From: Leptolyngbya iicbica LK
GTDB taxonomy: Bacteria; Cyanobacteriota; Cyanobacteriia; Phormidesmidales; Phormidesmidaceae
Assembly (NCBI RefSeq): GCF_004212215.1
Contig: NZ_QVFV01000002.1
Coordinates: 929,528 to 993,527 of the forward strand
Reading direction: 5' to 3'
Length of the DNA: 64,000 nucleotides
How positions within the stretch are numbered: position 1 is the first letter of the stretch; every line of letters begins with the position of its first letter. Of this stretch, positions 45,210-54,847 are shown in pieces. A program made the translations under genes and the position numbers. The notes under the pieces were generated by a model. That model was not told the DNA's origin. It saw only the letters and a program-made list of their open reading frames with translations, and searched no databases.

Positions 45210-48200
45210 TTAGAGCGATCGCCAATCGCCGGCCAAAATGAATGCCGCCCAATAGTAGGGATGTTGATACTCGCCGTCGGACGCCAGCATTTCTAACTGC
45301 ACCGCCCGCAACGCGGCGCTACGCCCCAGGCCAGCGGCCAGTTTTTCGTAATAACGCGCCATCAGGCTCTGAGTGCCAAAATCGCTCACCTGCCACAGGC
45401 TCATCAGTTGAGATTCGGCCCCCGCGATGGCAAACGCTCGTCTCAATCCATACACCCCTTCACCATTGGCGATATCGCCCAGACCAGTGTCACAAGCAGA
45501 CAGCACGACGAGTTGAGTGCCCAAGAGGTTGAGGCTAGAGGCTTCTAAAGCCGTAAATACGCCGTCTTCACTGCCGCTACGGCGACGGTTGAAACCCGCT
45601 AATGCCAGACCAGAGCGCAGTAGGGGATTTTCGACATCAACACTGGCGCGGGGCAGCGGACTCGGCAAGGTGCCATCGCTAGCGACCACACCAATGCCTC
45701 GACCTTCTACGGCTGGCGGCTCCACATCCGTCAAAAAGAAGCCGTGGGTAGCGATATGGAGGATGCGCGGAGCCTGGACTTGCTTTACCGCATTTTCTGT
45801 CGCCTGGTCGGTCGTCAAGACCCTGGCGTTGGGCAAGAACGGGCGAATCGCTTCGGCCTCGGCGGCCGTCCCCGGTAGTCGCGTAAATTGCAGCTGTCTG
45901 AAATCAGCCGCCCGACTGTCGGCTCTTGTCCCTGACCCGGCGGCCACATCTGAGCGAGGGAAGTTGGCGGCAGTCTCGTAGTCCGGATCCGCCAGGATCA
46001 GCGCCGGATTTTGACTCGGCTCCACCGCATCCAATTTGAGCAGGTCGCGCCCGGAGTTGAGATAGCTGATCTGGTATTGCTGCACCAGATAATCACCCCC
46101 CGGTTCGGTTTGCAGCGCTTCAAACGGGAGTAAGTTGAGTTGTCCATCGGGGGAAATCAGCAGATGCTCAACTCCTGCCAAGTCGGGCGAGATCGCCCCC
46201 AACACCAAATCTGAAATGTTTTGCGTAATCTCGGCAACCGCATCACTGCCCGCCGTTGCCGAAAAGTCAGTAGCCGGATTTTGCAAGATCCCGACAAAGT
46301 CTTGCACCGCCGCCTCAATTGTCGCGGCATCCCCTAGATCTCGGGCCACGATCCGCCCGTCGGGGAACAACAGGTAGGCCGCATAGCGGGGGGCCGCAAA
46401 ATTATTGGACCCAGCCGCCGTAAAGTTAGCCTCATTGAAGCGATCGCCCAGCGGTTGCGTCGGATCAAAGGGCCGGTAGCGAATGAACTCAATCAGGACG
46501 CCATTGTCAGGAATGCGTTGCTGAATCGCTGGGAGTTCCACGGGTTGGCCTGCCAGAGAGAGGTCGGCACTCTGACGGGCGATCGCCGCTTCCAACTGAT
46601 TTACCTCACTCCGCAGCCGCGTGAGTCGCGTCTGATATTCTCGGTCAGACAGGTTGGCCGGTCGCTGGGTGGTGAGATTCGCCAGTTCTTGCTGCCCCCT
46701 GATCAACTGAGCAAGCAAATAGAGATCTTCAGGCGTGCCCCGCTGCCGCAAAATTTCTTGGGCTCTGACCCCCGCTTCTAAAACGCGCCCTTTGCGGCGC
46801 AGCAAATTGGTCAAGGCAAACTGGGCGGCTGGGGTGGAATGGGGGGCCGTGTCGAGGTGTAGAGAAACCACGTAATTGAGGGTATTCGCCAGCTTGGCAA
46901 CATAGGCAATGCGATCGCTGTTGCCCAGATTGGCCAGGCTAATGTCTAAACTGACTTCTTCGATCGCAATGCCTTTGCGCAGGGTAGCGATCGCTTGCGG
47001 CACGTCACCTTGAGCCCGATATAGCCCCGCCAGGTTATAAAACATCGGCACCATGTAGATGCGATGACTCGCCGCTAAGGCTTGGATTTGCGGCGTCGTG
47101 TAGCCGTTGTCGCCAATGCTAGAAATCGAAGTAATGTAGCGGTCGTAATTGTTTAACGCCTGGGTGTAAAGGGCTTCGGCTTCGGGATAGCGGCCCTGGG
47201 TTTGATAAATCAACGCAAGGTTGTTGAGGCTCGTGGAGACTTGCGGCGACTCAACTTCCGCCTCAGGATATTGTGCTTGATAAATCGTCAGGGCTTCTCG
47301 ATACAGCGTTTCAGCCGCGTCATAGCGCTGCTGCGTGACGTAATAACTGGCTAAAGTCTCGATTTTGACCGCGAGATCAAAGGGATCATCGCCTTCCCGA
47401 GCCCGAGCGACAGTTTGGGCCAGCAACGCTTCGGTCTCACTAGTGGGATCGTTATTAGCAGTAGGCAAGTTAGGCTCTGCGCCTTCGCGACCTTGAGCTT
47501 GCCGGACAAAGGCCAGGTTCGTTTCCATTAGCGCCACCAGGTCAGCGCGATCGCCCGGATCAGCCTGCAACATCGCTAATGCCGCCTCATAGAATTCGGC
47601 AGCCTGATCTAACTGCTCGCGCTGCACCGCGATCGCCCCCAAACTATCCAAAACCATCGCCTGCTGCGCTGCATAGCCTGTGGGCTGGGCTTGATAGATA
47701 TCGAGCGCCTCCAGCAACAGCGGTTCGGCATCGGCGTAGCGATTTTGCATCAAGTACAAAGTCGCCAAGCCATACAAACTCTCGGCAACATCAGGATGAC
47801 GGTCGCCCAAGCGTAAGCGTGCTGTGATGAGATCTTCTTCCATCAGCGGAATGGCCGCGCTAAATGAATTCTGAAAGAAAGCTTCTGAAGCTTGCTCACT
47901 AGGCAAAAATCCCGTCAGGTTTCGTTGACCTTGGGCATAGGCATCTGCTGGAATGTCTGATGACAGCTGAATCTGCTGGAGCTCGTTGGCCTCCGGCGTA
48001 CGCCACGATAAGCGGTATTGCCCCGTTTGCCTGGGCTGACGAGACTGGGCGAGAATCAGATAAGTGCCACTGGTCGGGAGGACTACCAGCATTTCAGCGT
48101 TATCCTCACGACTGCGATCGCGATCGGCAGCCATGCTCTCCCCGGCGGGATTGATGAGCACTAGGGCCGGCTGGAAGTCAGTGCTTTCCATCTCAATCAA

Positions 48201-48809
48201 CAGCGCTTCTCGTTCGACGCCTTCAAAGGTATGAATCTCGAAATAACTGCCATCGTCTAACGTGCGGCTAGTTGGGCTCAGGCTGCCGTTAATCGATTCC
48301 GGTGGCACATTCCCCTCGCTTTGCACGATCGCAAAGTCATGGATGATGGCCCAACTCAGCCCATAGGTACCAGCCGCAGACGGTTCCACTGTGCTCACGA
48401 CCACCCGGTATTGCCCGTACGACGGCAAATCAGCCCGCAGGGTCGCAAAGGGCATCCGGGTTTCTTGGGTCGAGGCTTGCGCTACGGTCTCGCCATTGGG
48501 GCCAACCAACCGCATTTGGACATCAAAGCCGCTGGTGTTGATTTCAAGAAAGACCCGTTCACCCGCTGCGCCCGCAAACTCATGATCGACGCTCTCGTAG
48601 CGCTCACCGCCGCTCACTTGCTGGCTGACCGAACCGCGCGTCATGTCTGAGGTCGACTGGCTGCGGGACGCCAATTGCTGCGAGGCGTCTGGCCCCTGGG
48701 TGGCAGACGAGAGGGGTGAGAGGGACTGGATCTGAGCCTGACTCGGCAAGGCCATGCCCAGCAATAGCCCGGTGATGGCACCGCCCATCAGCCAATCATG
48801 CTTACTCAT
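45210..48809 (-). CDS. Exported PPC-TPR-CHAT protease-like protein
   Basis: A 1199-residue protein. Residues 1-26 are a signal peptide (LMGGAITGLLLGMALPSQAQ). Two beta-rich PPC-type domains follow (about 65-150 and 185-275), then tetratricopeptide repeats (about 300-690, including YPEAEALYTQALNNY), then a C-terminal CHAT caspase-like domain (about 860-1199). The catalytic dyad is present: His1022 in HIATHGFF and Cys1106 in VLSACDTGLG. TPR-CHAT proteins are common in filamentous cyanobacteria; cytosolic relatives cleave gasdermins or effectors in defence, but this one is predicted to be exported. It stands alone; substrate unknown. Confidence 0.9.
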   Translation of the reverse strand: MSKHDWLMGGAITGLLLGMALPSQAQIQSLSPLSSATQGPDASQQLASRSQSTSDMTRGSVSQQVSGGERYESVDHEFAGAAGERVFLEINTSGFDVQMRLVGPNGETVAQASTQETRMPFATLRADLPSYGQYRVVVSTVEPSAAGTYGLSWAIIHDFAIVQSEGNVPPESINGSLSPTSRTLDDGSYFEIHTFEGVEREALLIEMESTDFQPALVLINPAGESMAADRDRSREDNAEMLVVLPTSGTYLILAQSRQPRQTGQYRLSWRTPEANELQQIQLSSDIPADAYAQGQRNLTGFLPSEQASEAFFQNSFSAAIPLMEEDLITARLRLGDRHPDVAESLYGLATLYLMQNRYADAEPLLLEALDIYQAQPTGYAAQQAMVLDSLGAIAVQREQLDQAAEFYEAALAMLQADPGDRADLVALMETNLAFVRQAQGREGAEPNLPTANNDPTSETEALLAQTVARAREGDDPFDLAVKIETLASYYVTQQRYDAAETLYREALTIYQAQYPEAEVESPQVSTSLNNLALIYQTQGRYPEAEALYTQALNNYDRYITSISSIGDNGYTTPQIQALAASHRIYMVPMFYNLAGLYRAQGDVPQAIATLRKGIAIEEVSLDISLANLGNSDRIAYVAKLANTLNYVVSLHLDTAPHSTPAAQFALTNLLRRKGRVLEAGVRAQEILRQRGTPEDLYLLAQLIRGQQELANLTTQRPANLSDREYQTRLTRLRSEVNQLEAAIARQSADLSLAGQPVELPAIQQRIPDNGVLIEFIRYRPFDPTQPLGDRFNEANFTAAGSNNFAAPRYAAYLLFPDGRIVARDLGDAATIEAAVQDFVGILQNPATDFSATAGSDAVAEITQNISDLVLGAISPDLAGVEHLLISPDGQLNLLPFEALQTEPGGDYLVQQYQISYLNSGRDLLKLDAVEPSQNPALILADPDYETAANFPRSDVAAGSGTRADSRAADFRQLQFTRLPGTAAEAEAIRPFLPNARVLTTDQATENAVKQVQAPRILHIATHGFFLTDVEPPAVEGRGIGVVASDGTLPSPLPRASVDVENPLLRSGLALAGFNRRRSGSEDGVFTALEASSLNLLGTQLVVLSACDTGLGDIANGEGVYGLRRAFAIAGAESQLMSLWQVSDFGTQSLMARYYEKLAAGLGRSAALRAVQLEMLASDGEYQHPYYWAAFILAGDWRSL

Positions 48810-48854
48810 TCGGTTGGGATTCCTTATTCGCTAATGGTTGGTCTGCTGGCAACG

Positions 48855-49733
48855 TTAATCATCGAGGCCAGATTGCTCGCGGATGCTGCGGGCGATCGCC
48901 GACACATCTTCGTCGCCAAAACCGCGCCCGATCAGCCCCGTCTCGATTTGCTCCACATAAGCGGCCATGGGCAGTGTGACCCCCAACTCCCGAGCCGCTT
49001 CGAGGGCAATGTTGAGGTCTTTGCGGTGCAGCCGCACGCGAAACCCAAGAGGATAGTCATTTTTGATCATGTTGCCAGAGCGATTATCCAGTCCCCAAGA
49101 CCCGGCGGCTCCGCCACTGACAGCCTGCACGACGCGCTCCATATCGAGGTCAGCTTTCATGCCGAGGGCCAGTCCTTCGGCGATCGCCCAGTAAGTCCCC
49201 GCCACAATAATTTGGTTAATGGCTTTGGTGGTTTGTCCCGCCCCAATCGGCCCCACGTGGGTGATCGTTTTGCCCATGGCGGCAAGGACAGGCCGCACTT
49301 TTTCCACCACAGCGGCATCGCCCCCAGCCATGATCGACAGCGTCCCCTTCTGTGCCCCCTCGGAACCGCCGGACACCGGGGCATCCACCATATCAATCTG
49401 CCGCTCGGCCAACGCGGCCGCGATCGCGTGTGTCACCGTGGGGCTAATCGTGGACATATCAACGACGACTGTGCCTGGTTGCGCCCCGTGAATGATACCG
49501 TTGTCCCCCAAAATCACCGCTTCCACATCAGGGGTGTCACTGACACAGGTGATCACGACTTCAGCTGCTTGCGCGGCAGCTTGAGGTGAGTCAGCCCGTT
49601 TTGCCCCAGCTTCCATCAGAGGCAGTTCGCGATCGCGGGTGCGATTGTGCACCGTCACCTCGTGGCCCGCCCGGAGCAAATTCAAAGCCATGGGGCCACC
49701 CATCGTGCCCAATCCCACAAATGCCACTTTCAC
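48855..49733 (-). CDS. NAD(P)-dependent beta-hydroxyacid dehydrogenase
   Basis: A 292-residue enzyme of the 3-hydroxyisobutyrate dehydrogenase family, reducing or oxidising small beta-hydroxyacids or semialdehydes. Visible are the Rossmann VAFVGLGTMGGPMALNLLRAG, the substrate loop DAPVSGGSEGAQKGTL and the catalytic Lys in TKAINQIIV. Glyoxylate/succinic semialdehyde reductase is the most frequent annotation for such proteins; tartronate semialdehyde is another option. GTG 49733 gives the usual short N-terminus; a TTG at 49748 is possible. It lies 45 bases downstream of the divergent start region of the CHAT gene's own upstream side, same strand. Confidence 0.9.
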   Translation of the reverse strand: MKVAFVGLGTMGGPMALNLLRAGHEVTVHNRTRDRELPLMEAGAKRADSPQAAAQAAEVVITCVSDTPDVEAVILGDNGIIHGAQPGTVVVDMSTISPTVTHAIAAALAERQIDMVDAPVSGGSEGAQKGTLSIMAGGDAAVVEKVRPVLAAMGKTITHVGPIGAGQTTKAINQIIVAGTYWAIAEGLALGMKADLDMERVVQAVSGGAAGSWGLDNRSGNMIKNDYPLGFRVRLHRKDLNIALEAARELGVTLPMAAYVEQIETGLIGRGFGDEDVSAIARSIREQSGLDD

Positions 49734-49993
49734 GATCGCCGTCCTCAAGCATTAATTCTTATCTTCAGGCTACCCCCCTGACTCCCTGGGGCAAACCCTC
49801 ACCGCCCGGTCAGCCCGTTTACAAACCGCAGTAATCAGGATAAATACTGAAGGAGTGTTCTACTTTGGAAAGTGATCGATATACTATCGCCAGCGTTGTA
49901 CCCACGCTCTGACAGCCAGATATAGAGTGCAGAGCGCCCCAACCCGACCCGTTACGCTAGAGATGTATCGCCCCCGCCATTGTCGTAGACCCT

Positions 49994-52021
49994 ATGAGCA
50001 GTTCCCAGCACTCCAATTCCCAGTGGTCTCAGGGCAGTTCGGCCCAGCCTTCTCGATTGCGGGCCGGTGCCCCACCCCCACCCAAACGCGACCAGCGACC
50101 GCGACCTGCGTCCCGACCCGCGACAGCCGCGTCACGGTCAGGGAGACCCCCAACCCCGCCCCAGGCGCGAGCTACTCAGTCCCCCGTGGTGGACTCTGAG
50201 ACCCTTCAGTTTGACGAACCGCCCACGAATCGTCGATTTAACCGCTGGCTCATCGGTGCGTTTCTCATGGTGGTAGCGTTAGGGGGCGTGGCGGGCGCTT
50301 CGGCGGTGAGTCTGATGAGCATTCCCAATTTGCCCAACTGTCGGGCGGTGTCATGGCGGTTTGCGTCGGCTGCAACCCGATTGCAATGTGCCGAAGCCTA
50401 TGCCGATCAGGGCACGGTGGAAAGTTTGCTAGCGGCGATCGCCCTGGTGGAAGCCCTGCCCGACGATCACCCGATGCGGGGCGAAATTAATGATCGGGTG
50501 GAACTTTGGGCCGACGAAATTTTGCACATTGCCGATCAGACCTTTAATCAGGGCGAGCTCGAAACCGCCATCGACATGGCGCAACAGATTCCCGAGAATA
50601 CGGCTGCTGCTGCCCTGGTCAGCGATCGCATTGAGCGGTGGCAAGCCATTTGGGAACAGGCCGAATCCATCTTTCGCAAAGCTGAAAATCATTTGCGGGC
50701 CTCGCAGTTTCGCGAAGCCTTTTCAGCAGCGATTCAGCTCCGCACCGTTGATAACGAATACTGGGCCAACACTCGTTACGACGAACTGACCAGTCTGATC
50801 AGTCGCACCCGCGAAGAAGTCAATATTTTGGCAAATGCCGAACGCACCGCCAGTAGCGGCACTTTAGAAGGCATTGTGACGGCATTAGAACAAGTCGCGG
50901 CCATTTCTTCGGAAAGCTACGTGTACGGCGACGCCCAGACAATTTTGAAGTCCCTCAGCCGGGATCTATTGGCTCTGGCAGAAGCCGCCCTGGAAGACCG
51001 CAACAGTGCCGAGGCGTTGCGCATCTTAGCGGAAATTCCGAAATCGGTGGACTTAGGCCAAGAAGTGGCGGACTTTCGGACGCTGGCCGATGCCTATGAA
51101 CTGACCTGGTCGCGCACAACGACGGGCTACGAAGCGGCGATCGTGCGCCTGCAAAGCATCACCCGCGATCGCCCTCTGTATGAAAAAGCGCGGACCCTGC
51201 GCCGCCAATGGCAGGCCGAATTAGAGGCTGTGGCTCAACTCAACTGGGCGCAGCAAATCGCTCGTCCCGGCACGGTGGACAGTCTGCGGGCGGCGATCGC
51301 CGAAGCCGAGGAAATCAGCACCAGCAATCCCTTTTGGGATGATACCCAAGACCAGATTGATACCTGGCGACGCAGCATCGCCCTGATCGAAGACCAGCCC
51401 TACATCGATCAGGCCAAACTCATCGCGGTGGCGGGCGATCCGGCCAGTCTGCAAGCCGCCATTAACGAGGTGCAGCAGATTTCCAGCAATAGCTATCTCT
51501 ATGACGAGGCGCAAGATTTAGCCGCCGACTGGCGCTGGCAAATTCAAAGAATTGAAAATCGGCCCATCTTGACTCAGGCCCAACGCCTCGCTGACGCCGG
51601 CAATTTTGGGCAGGCCATCAACGTGGCCTCACAGATTCCTGCTAGCGAGGCCGTGTACGACGAAGCCCAAGCAGCGATCTCCGACTGGCAAACCGAAGAA
51701 GCCAGTCTCTACGCCTATCAACAAGCCCTATTAGTCGCTGAGACAGGGACCGTCAGCGCCCTCGCACGCGCCATAAATTTGGCGCAACAGGTGCCCACCA
51801 GCAGCCCCGACTGGAGCCTAGCCCAGCAGGCCGCCAACCAGTGGAGTTGGGATATTATGGGCATTGCGGAATCTACGGCCTTTAGCAATCCCACCGAAGC
51901 GATCAGCATTGTGCAGCAGATTCCCTCTGGCACGGCAGCCTATCCCGCCGCCCAACAGCGCTTACAAGCCTGGCGACAGCCGCTGACTAATCCCGCTGGG
52001 GTGGAAGCCGTAAATCAATAG
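49994..52021 (+). CDS. Single-pass membrane protein with tandem helical repeats
   Basis: A 675-residue protein with no family I can name. Residues 1-80 are disordered, rich in Pro, Arg and Ser. One membrane helix lies at about 88-110 (LIGAFLMVVALGGVAGASAV). The rest is about eight helical repeats of 60-75 residues with the theme GTxxSLxxAIxxAxxIxxxSxxYxxAxxxIxxWxxxI, each unit ending in Trp or near it. The layout suggests a scaffold with its repeat part outside the cytoplasm if positive-inside holds (basic side is N-terminal). It is transcribed alone. Confidence 0.8.
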   Translation: MSSSQHSNSQWSQGSSAQPSRLRAGAPPPPKRDQRPRPASRPATAASRSGRPPTPPQARATQSPVVDSETLQFDEPPTNRRFNRWLIGAFLMVVALGGVAGASAVSLMSIPNLPNCRAVSWRFASAATRLQCAEAYADQGTVESLLAAIALVEALPDDHPMRGEINDRVELWADEILHIADQTFNQGELETAIDMAQQIPENTAAAALVSDRIERWQAIWEQAESIFRKAENHLRASQFREAFSAAIQLRTVDNEYWANTRYDELTSLISRTREEVNILANAERTASSGTLEGIVTALEQVAAISSESYVYGDAQTILKSLSRDLLALAEAALEDRNSAEALRILAEIPKSVDLGQEVADFRTLADAYELTWSRTTTGYEAAIVRLQSITRDRPLYEKARTLRRQWQAELEAVAQLNWAQQIARPGTVDSLRAAIAEAEEISTSNPFWDDTQDQIDTWRRSIALIEDQPYIDQAKLIAVAGDPASLQAAINEVQQISSNSYLYDEAQDLAADWRWQIQRIENRPILTQAQRLADAGNFGQAINVASQIPASEAVYDEAQAAISDWQTEEASLYAYQQALLVAETGTVSALARAINLAQQVPTSSPDWSLAQQAANQWSWDIMGIAESTAFSNPTEAISIVQQIPSGTAAYPAAQQRLQAWRQPLTNPAGVEAVNQ

Positions 52022-52078
52022 AATCCCCACGCAGCCGTTGGGACATGCCGGGATCATGCTCTCTGAGCGCACGGAGGA

Positions 52079-52138
52079 GACGGTTCCCTTTCGCTGCTTC
52101 AGGTAAGCCTAGGCTGGTTGCTTGAGCAGGGAACCGTC
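52079..52138. repeat. Inverted repeat in the gap before metG
   Basis: GACGGTTCCCT (52079-52089) and AGGGAACCGTC (52128-52138) are perfect 11-bp arms 38 bases apart. The sequence GGAGACGGTTCCC recurs at 56040-56052. It lies 58 bases after the end of the helical-repeat gene and may act as a transcript end. The remainder of 52022-52451 shows no gene I can support. Confidence 0.55.
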
Positions 52139-52451
52139 CCAGCGATCCCACAGGGGACGAGCTCAAGGGAGTCGGTTTGAGCGTAACTGTGAACCGGGGT
52201 TTGGCGACGGTATTGATGTCTCTGCGGGGATTTTTTGGCGGCAGTGAGAAAAGCCGTCATCACCTGCTCTTGAGCGAATTTTGCCCTAGTAAAACCCTGA
52301 TTCCTCAGAGGCATTTTTGATTGCCAACTCACCCATTTTGGCCCTCATCGCAGTCAGATAGCGGGCCTTTATATTGCTTTTTTCCCTTTCAGAGCTCTGC
52401 TGTATCATAAGAAAGTTAACGGCTTCCAGCTTCTAGAGTCTTGATAATTTT

Positions 52452-54044
52452 ATGGGTTCTGTCGGGCATCAATCCAGCACTTTTGCGGTCACAACACCGC
52501 TGTATTACGTGAATGCATTGCCGCATATTGGCAGTGCTTACACCACGATCGCGGCGGATGCGATCGCCCGTTTTCAGCGCCTGCTAGGTCACCCGGTACT
52601 GATGATCACAGGCACCGATGAACACGGCCAAAAAATTCAGCGCACCGCCGAAGAGCGTGGCGTTGCCCCCCAAGACCACTGCGATGAAATTGTCAGCGGC
52701 TTTCAGGATCTGTGGCAGCGATTAAACATCAACTACGATCGCTTTAGCCGCACCACTGCCGAGCGCCACGAAGCGATCGTCAAAGAGTTTTATCAGCGCG
52801 TGTGGGAAAGCGGCGACATTTACGCTGGTCGTCAACAAGGTTGGTACTGCGTCTCTTGCGAAGAATTCAAAGAAGAACGCGATCTTCTGGAAGGAAATTT
52901 GTGCCCGATTCACACCAACAAGGCAGTGGAATGGCGGGACGAAAACAATTACTTTTTCAAGCTGTCAAATTATCAGGCCAAACTAGAGCAGCTTTATGCC
53001 GAGCAGCCGGACTTTATTCAGCCCGCCAGTCGCCGCAATGAAGTTCTGAATTTTGTCCAGCAGGGCCTCCAAGACTTCTCCATTTCGCGGGTCAATTTAG
53101 ATTGGGGCTTCCCCGTTCCCAGCGACCCTGAGCATACGCTGTATGTCTGGTTTGACGCGCTGTTGGGCTACGTTACAGCCCTGCTTGATCCAGAAGATGA
53201 GCCCACGTTAGATAACGCGCTAAAACAGTGGTGGCCGATCAATATTCACCTGATTGGCAAAGATATTCTGCGGTTTCATGCTGTGTATTGGCCTGCCATG
53301 CTGATGTCAGCGGGCTTGCCCTTACCGGGCCGAGTCTTTGGCCACGGTTTCCTCACCAAAGATGGCCAAAAAATGGGCAAGAGCTTAGGCAATACCCTTG
53401 ACCCGTTTGCCCTGGTCGATCAGTACGGAGCCGATGCCGTACGATTTTATTTCTTAAAAGAAATTGAATTTGGGCGAGACGGTGATTTTAACGAGACGCG
53501 GTTTATCAACGTCCTCAATGCCGACCTGGCCAACGATTTGGGCAATCTCTTAAATCGCACCCTCAAGATGGCAGGCCGTTATTGCGACGGTAAGATTCCT
53601 ACTGTCACCCCTGACGCTTTAGGCGATGAAAATCCTCTAAAGGATAAGGGCAGTGGTTTGGCCGCACAGGTACAAGCCGCATTTGATCAACTGGCGTTTA
53701 GTGAAGCCTGTGAAGCGGCCTTAGGGTTAGTCCGGGCCAGCAATAAATATCTGGATGACACGGCCCCTTGGACTTTATATAAACAAGGCCAGCAGGCTGA
53801 GACGGAAGCTGTACTGTATACCGTTTTAGAGTCGGTGAGATTGGCCGGATATTTACTGTCGCCGATTGTGCCCGGTTTAGCGACCGCCATCTACAATCAA
53901 TTGGGCTTTGAAGGCAATTTTGATGAGTTAGAAATCGGCCAACGATTTCCTTACAAAACCCACAGTGTTTGGGGCCTGCTGCCTGGTGAACAACCTCTCG
54001 GTAAAGCAAAACCCATTTTTCAACGGATTGAGGTAGAAGCTTAA
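52452..54044 (+). CDS. metG: Methionyl-tRNA synthetase
   Basis: A 530-residue class I synthetase charging tRNA-Met in the cytoplasm. It starts at the conserved TTPLYYVNALPHIGSAYTT, containing the HIGH-equivalent HIGS. The zinc knuckle region reads WYCVSCEEF and LCPIH. The KMSKS-equivalent is KMGKSLGN near residue 308. The tRNA-binding helical domain follows. It is the short form that lacks a C-terminal dimerisation (EMAP-like) domain. The LabA-like gene follows by 79 bases. Confidence 0.96.
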   Translation: MGSVGHQSSTFAVTTPLYYVNALPHIGSAYTTIAADAIARFQRLLGHPVLMITGTDEHGQKIQRTAEERGVAPQDHCDEIVSGFQDLWQRLNINYDRFSRTTAERHEAIVKEFYQRVWESGDIYAGRQQGWYCVSCEEFKEERDLLEGNLCPIHTNKAVEWRDENNYFFKLSNYQAKLEQLYAEQPDFIQPASRRNEVLNFVQQGLQDFSISRVNLDWGFPVPSDPEHTLYVWFDALLGYVTALLDPEDEPTLDNALKQWWPINIHLIGKDILRFHAVYWPAMLMSAGLPLPGRVFGHGFLTKDGQKMGKSLGNTLDPFALVDQYGADAVRFYFLKEIEFGRDGDFNETRFINVLNADLANDLGNLLNRTLKMAGRYCDGKIPTVTPDALGDENPLKDKGSGLAAQVQAAFDQLAFSEACEAALGLVRASNKYLDDTAPWTLYKQGQQAETEAVLYTVLESVRLAGYLLSPIVPGLATAIYNQLGFEGNFDELEIGQRFPYKTHSVWGLLPGEQPLGKAKPIFQRIEVEA

Positions 54045-54123
54045 GAGAGGTAGGCCAAAATCGCAACTTCGTCATTTCAGCGACTACACTCAAGATCTTT
54101 AAGAAGCCAGACATAAAAAAGCG

Positions 54124-54735
54124 ATGTTAAACAACCACGACCTGCTGAGCGAAGACCCGATTTTTACGCCAGAACAAGTGTTAGAAAATCGCGGACGAGT
54201 CGCAATTTTTATTGACGGTTCTAACCTGTTTTATGCGGCGTTGCAGCTTGGCATTGAGATTGACTACACCAAACTGCTGTGTCGATTGACGGGAGGCTCG
54301 CGGCTCTTTCGCGCCTTCTTCTATACTGGCGTCGATCGCACCAATGAAAAGCAACAGGGCTTTTTGCTCTGGATGCGGCGCAACGGCTACCGCGTCATTG
54401 CCAAAGACCTGGTGCAGTTGCCGGATGGGTCTAAAAAAGCCAACCTGGATGTCGAAATTGCGGTTGATATGATGGCGCTGGTCGACTTTTACGACACGGC
54501 GATTTTAGTCAGTGGCGATGGCGACCTAGCCTATGCGGTGGATGCCGCCAGCTATCGCGGCGCGCGCATTGAGGTGGTGAGTCTGCGATCGATGACTAGC
54601 GATAGCCTGATTAATGTGTCCGATCGCTACATTGACCTCGAGCAAATTAAGGGCGAAGTGAAGAAACTGCCCCGCCAGGGTGGCTACACCTATCGCCCGC
54701 TGTCAGTGCCTGAAGAAGAAGAAATCAACACCTAA
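54124..54735 (+). CDS. NYN domain protein (LabA/DUF88 family)
   Basis: A 203-residue PIN-like NYN nuclease-fold protein. Conserved acidic residues are in VAIFIDGSNLFYA (near 30), KKANLDVEIAVDMMAL (near 102) and AILVSGDGDLAYAVDAA (near 128), which form the metal site expected in this fold. LabA in Synechococcus takes part in circadian output feedback; relatives may be RNases. Which role applies here is unknown. It lies between metG and lptC, all rightward. Confidence 0.9.
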   Translation: MLNNHDLLSEDPIFTPEQVLENRGRVAIFIDGSNLFYAALQLGIEIDYTKLLCRLTGGSRLFRAFFYTGVDRTNEKQQGFLLWMRRNGYRVIAKDLVQLPDGSKKANLDVEIAVDMMALVDFYDTAILVSGDGDLAYAVDAASYRGARIEVVSLRSMTSDSLINVSDRYIDLEQIKGEVKKLPRQGGYTYRPLSVPEEEEINT

Positions 54736-54847
54736 CGGTCTGGAGCCAACGTTCCTCTTGGCCCAGTCAGCGATTACCGCGCTCGGAAGCGGATGAGACT
54801 GCTAAGCTGACGAAGGCTATGGCGTTTATTGTTGCCGTCACTTGCGT

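Noticed and set aside
48798-49589. 263-codon rightward open frame opposite the beta-hydroxyacid dehydrogenase
   Set aside because: It is the complement of a gene with clear Rossmann and catalytic motifs; its translation is His/Arg/Pro-rich, as expected for a GC-rich shadow.
52099-52332. 77-codon leftward open frame before metG
   Set aside because: No ribosome site, no recognised family and it partly overlaps an inverted repeat; a transposase remnant was considered but no motif supports it.
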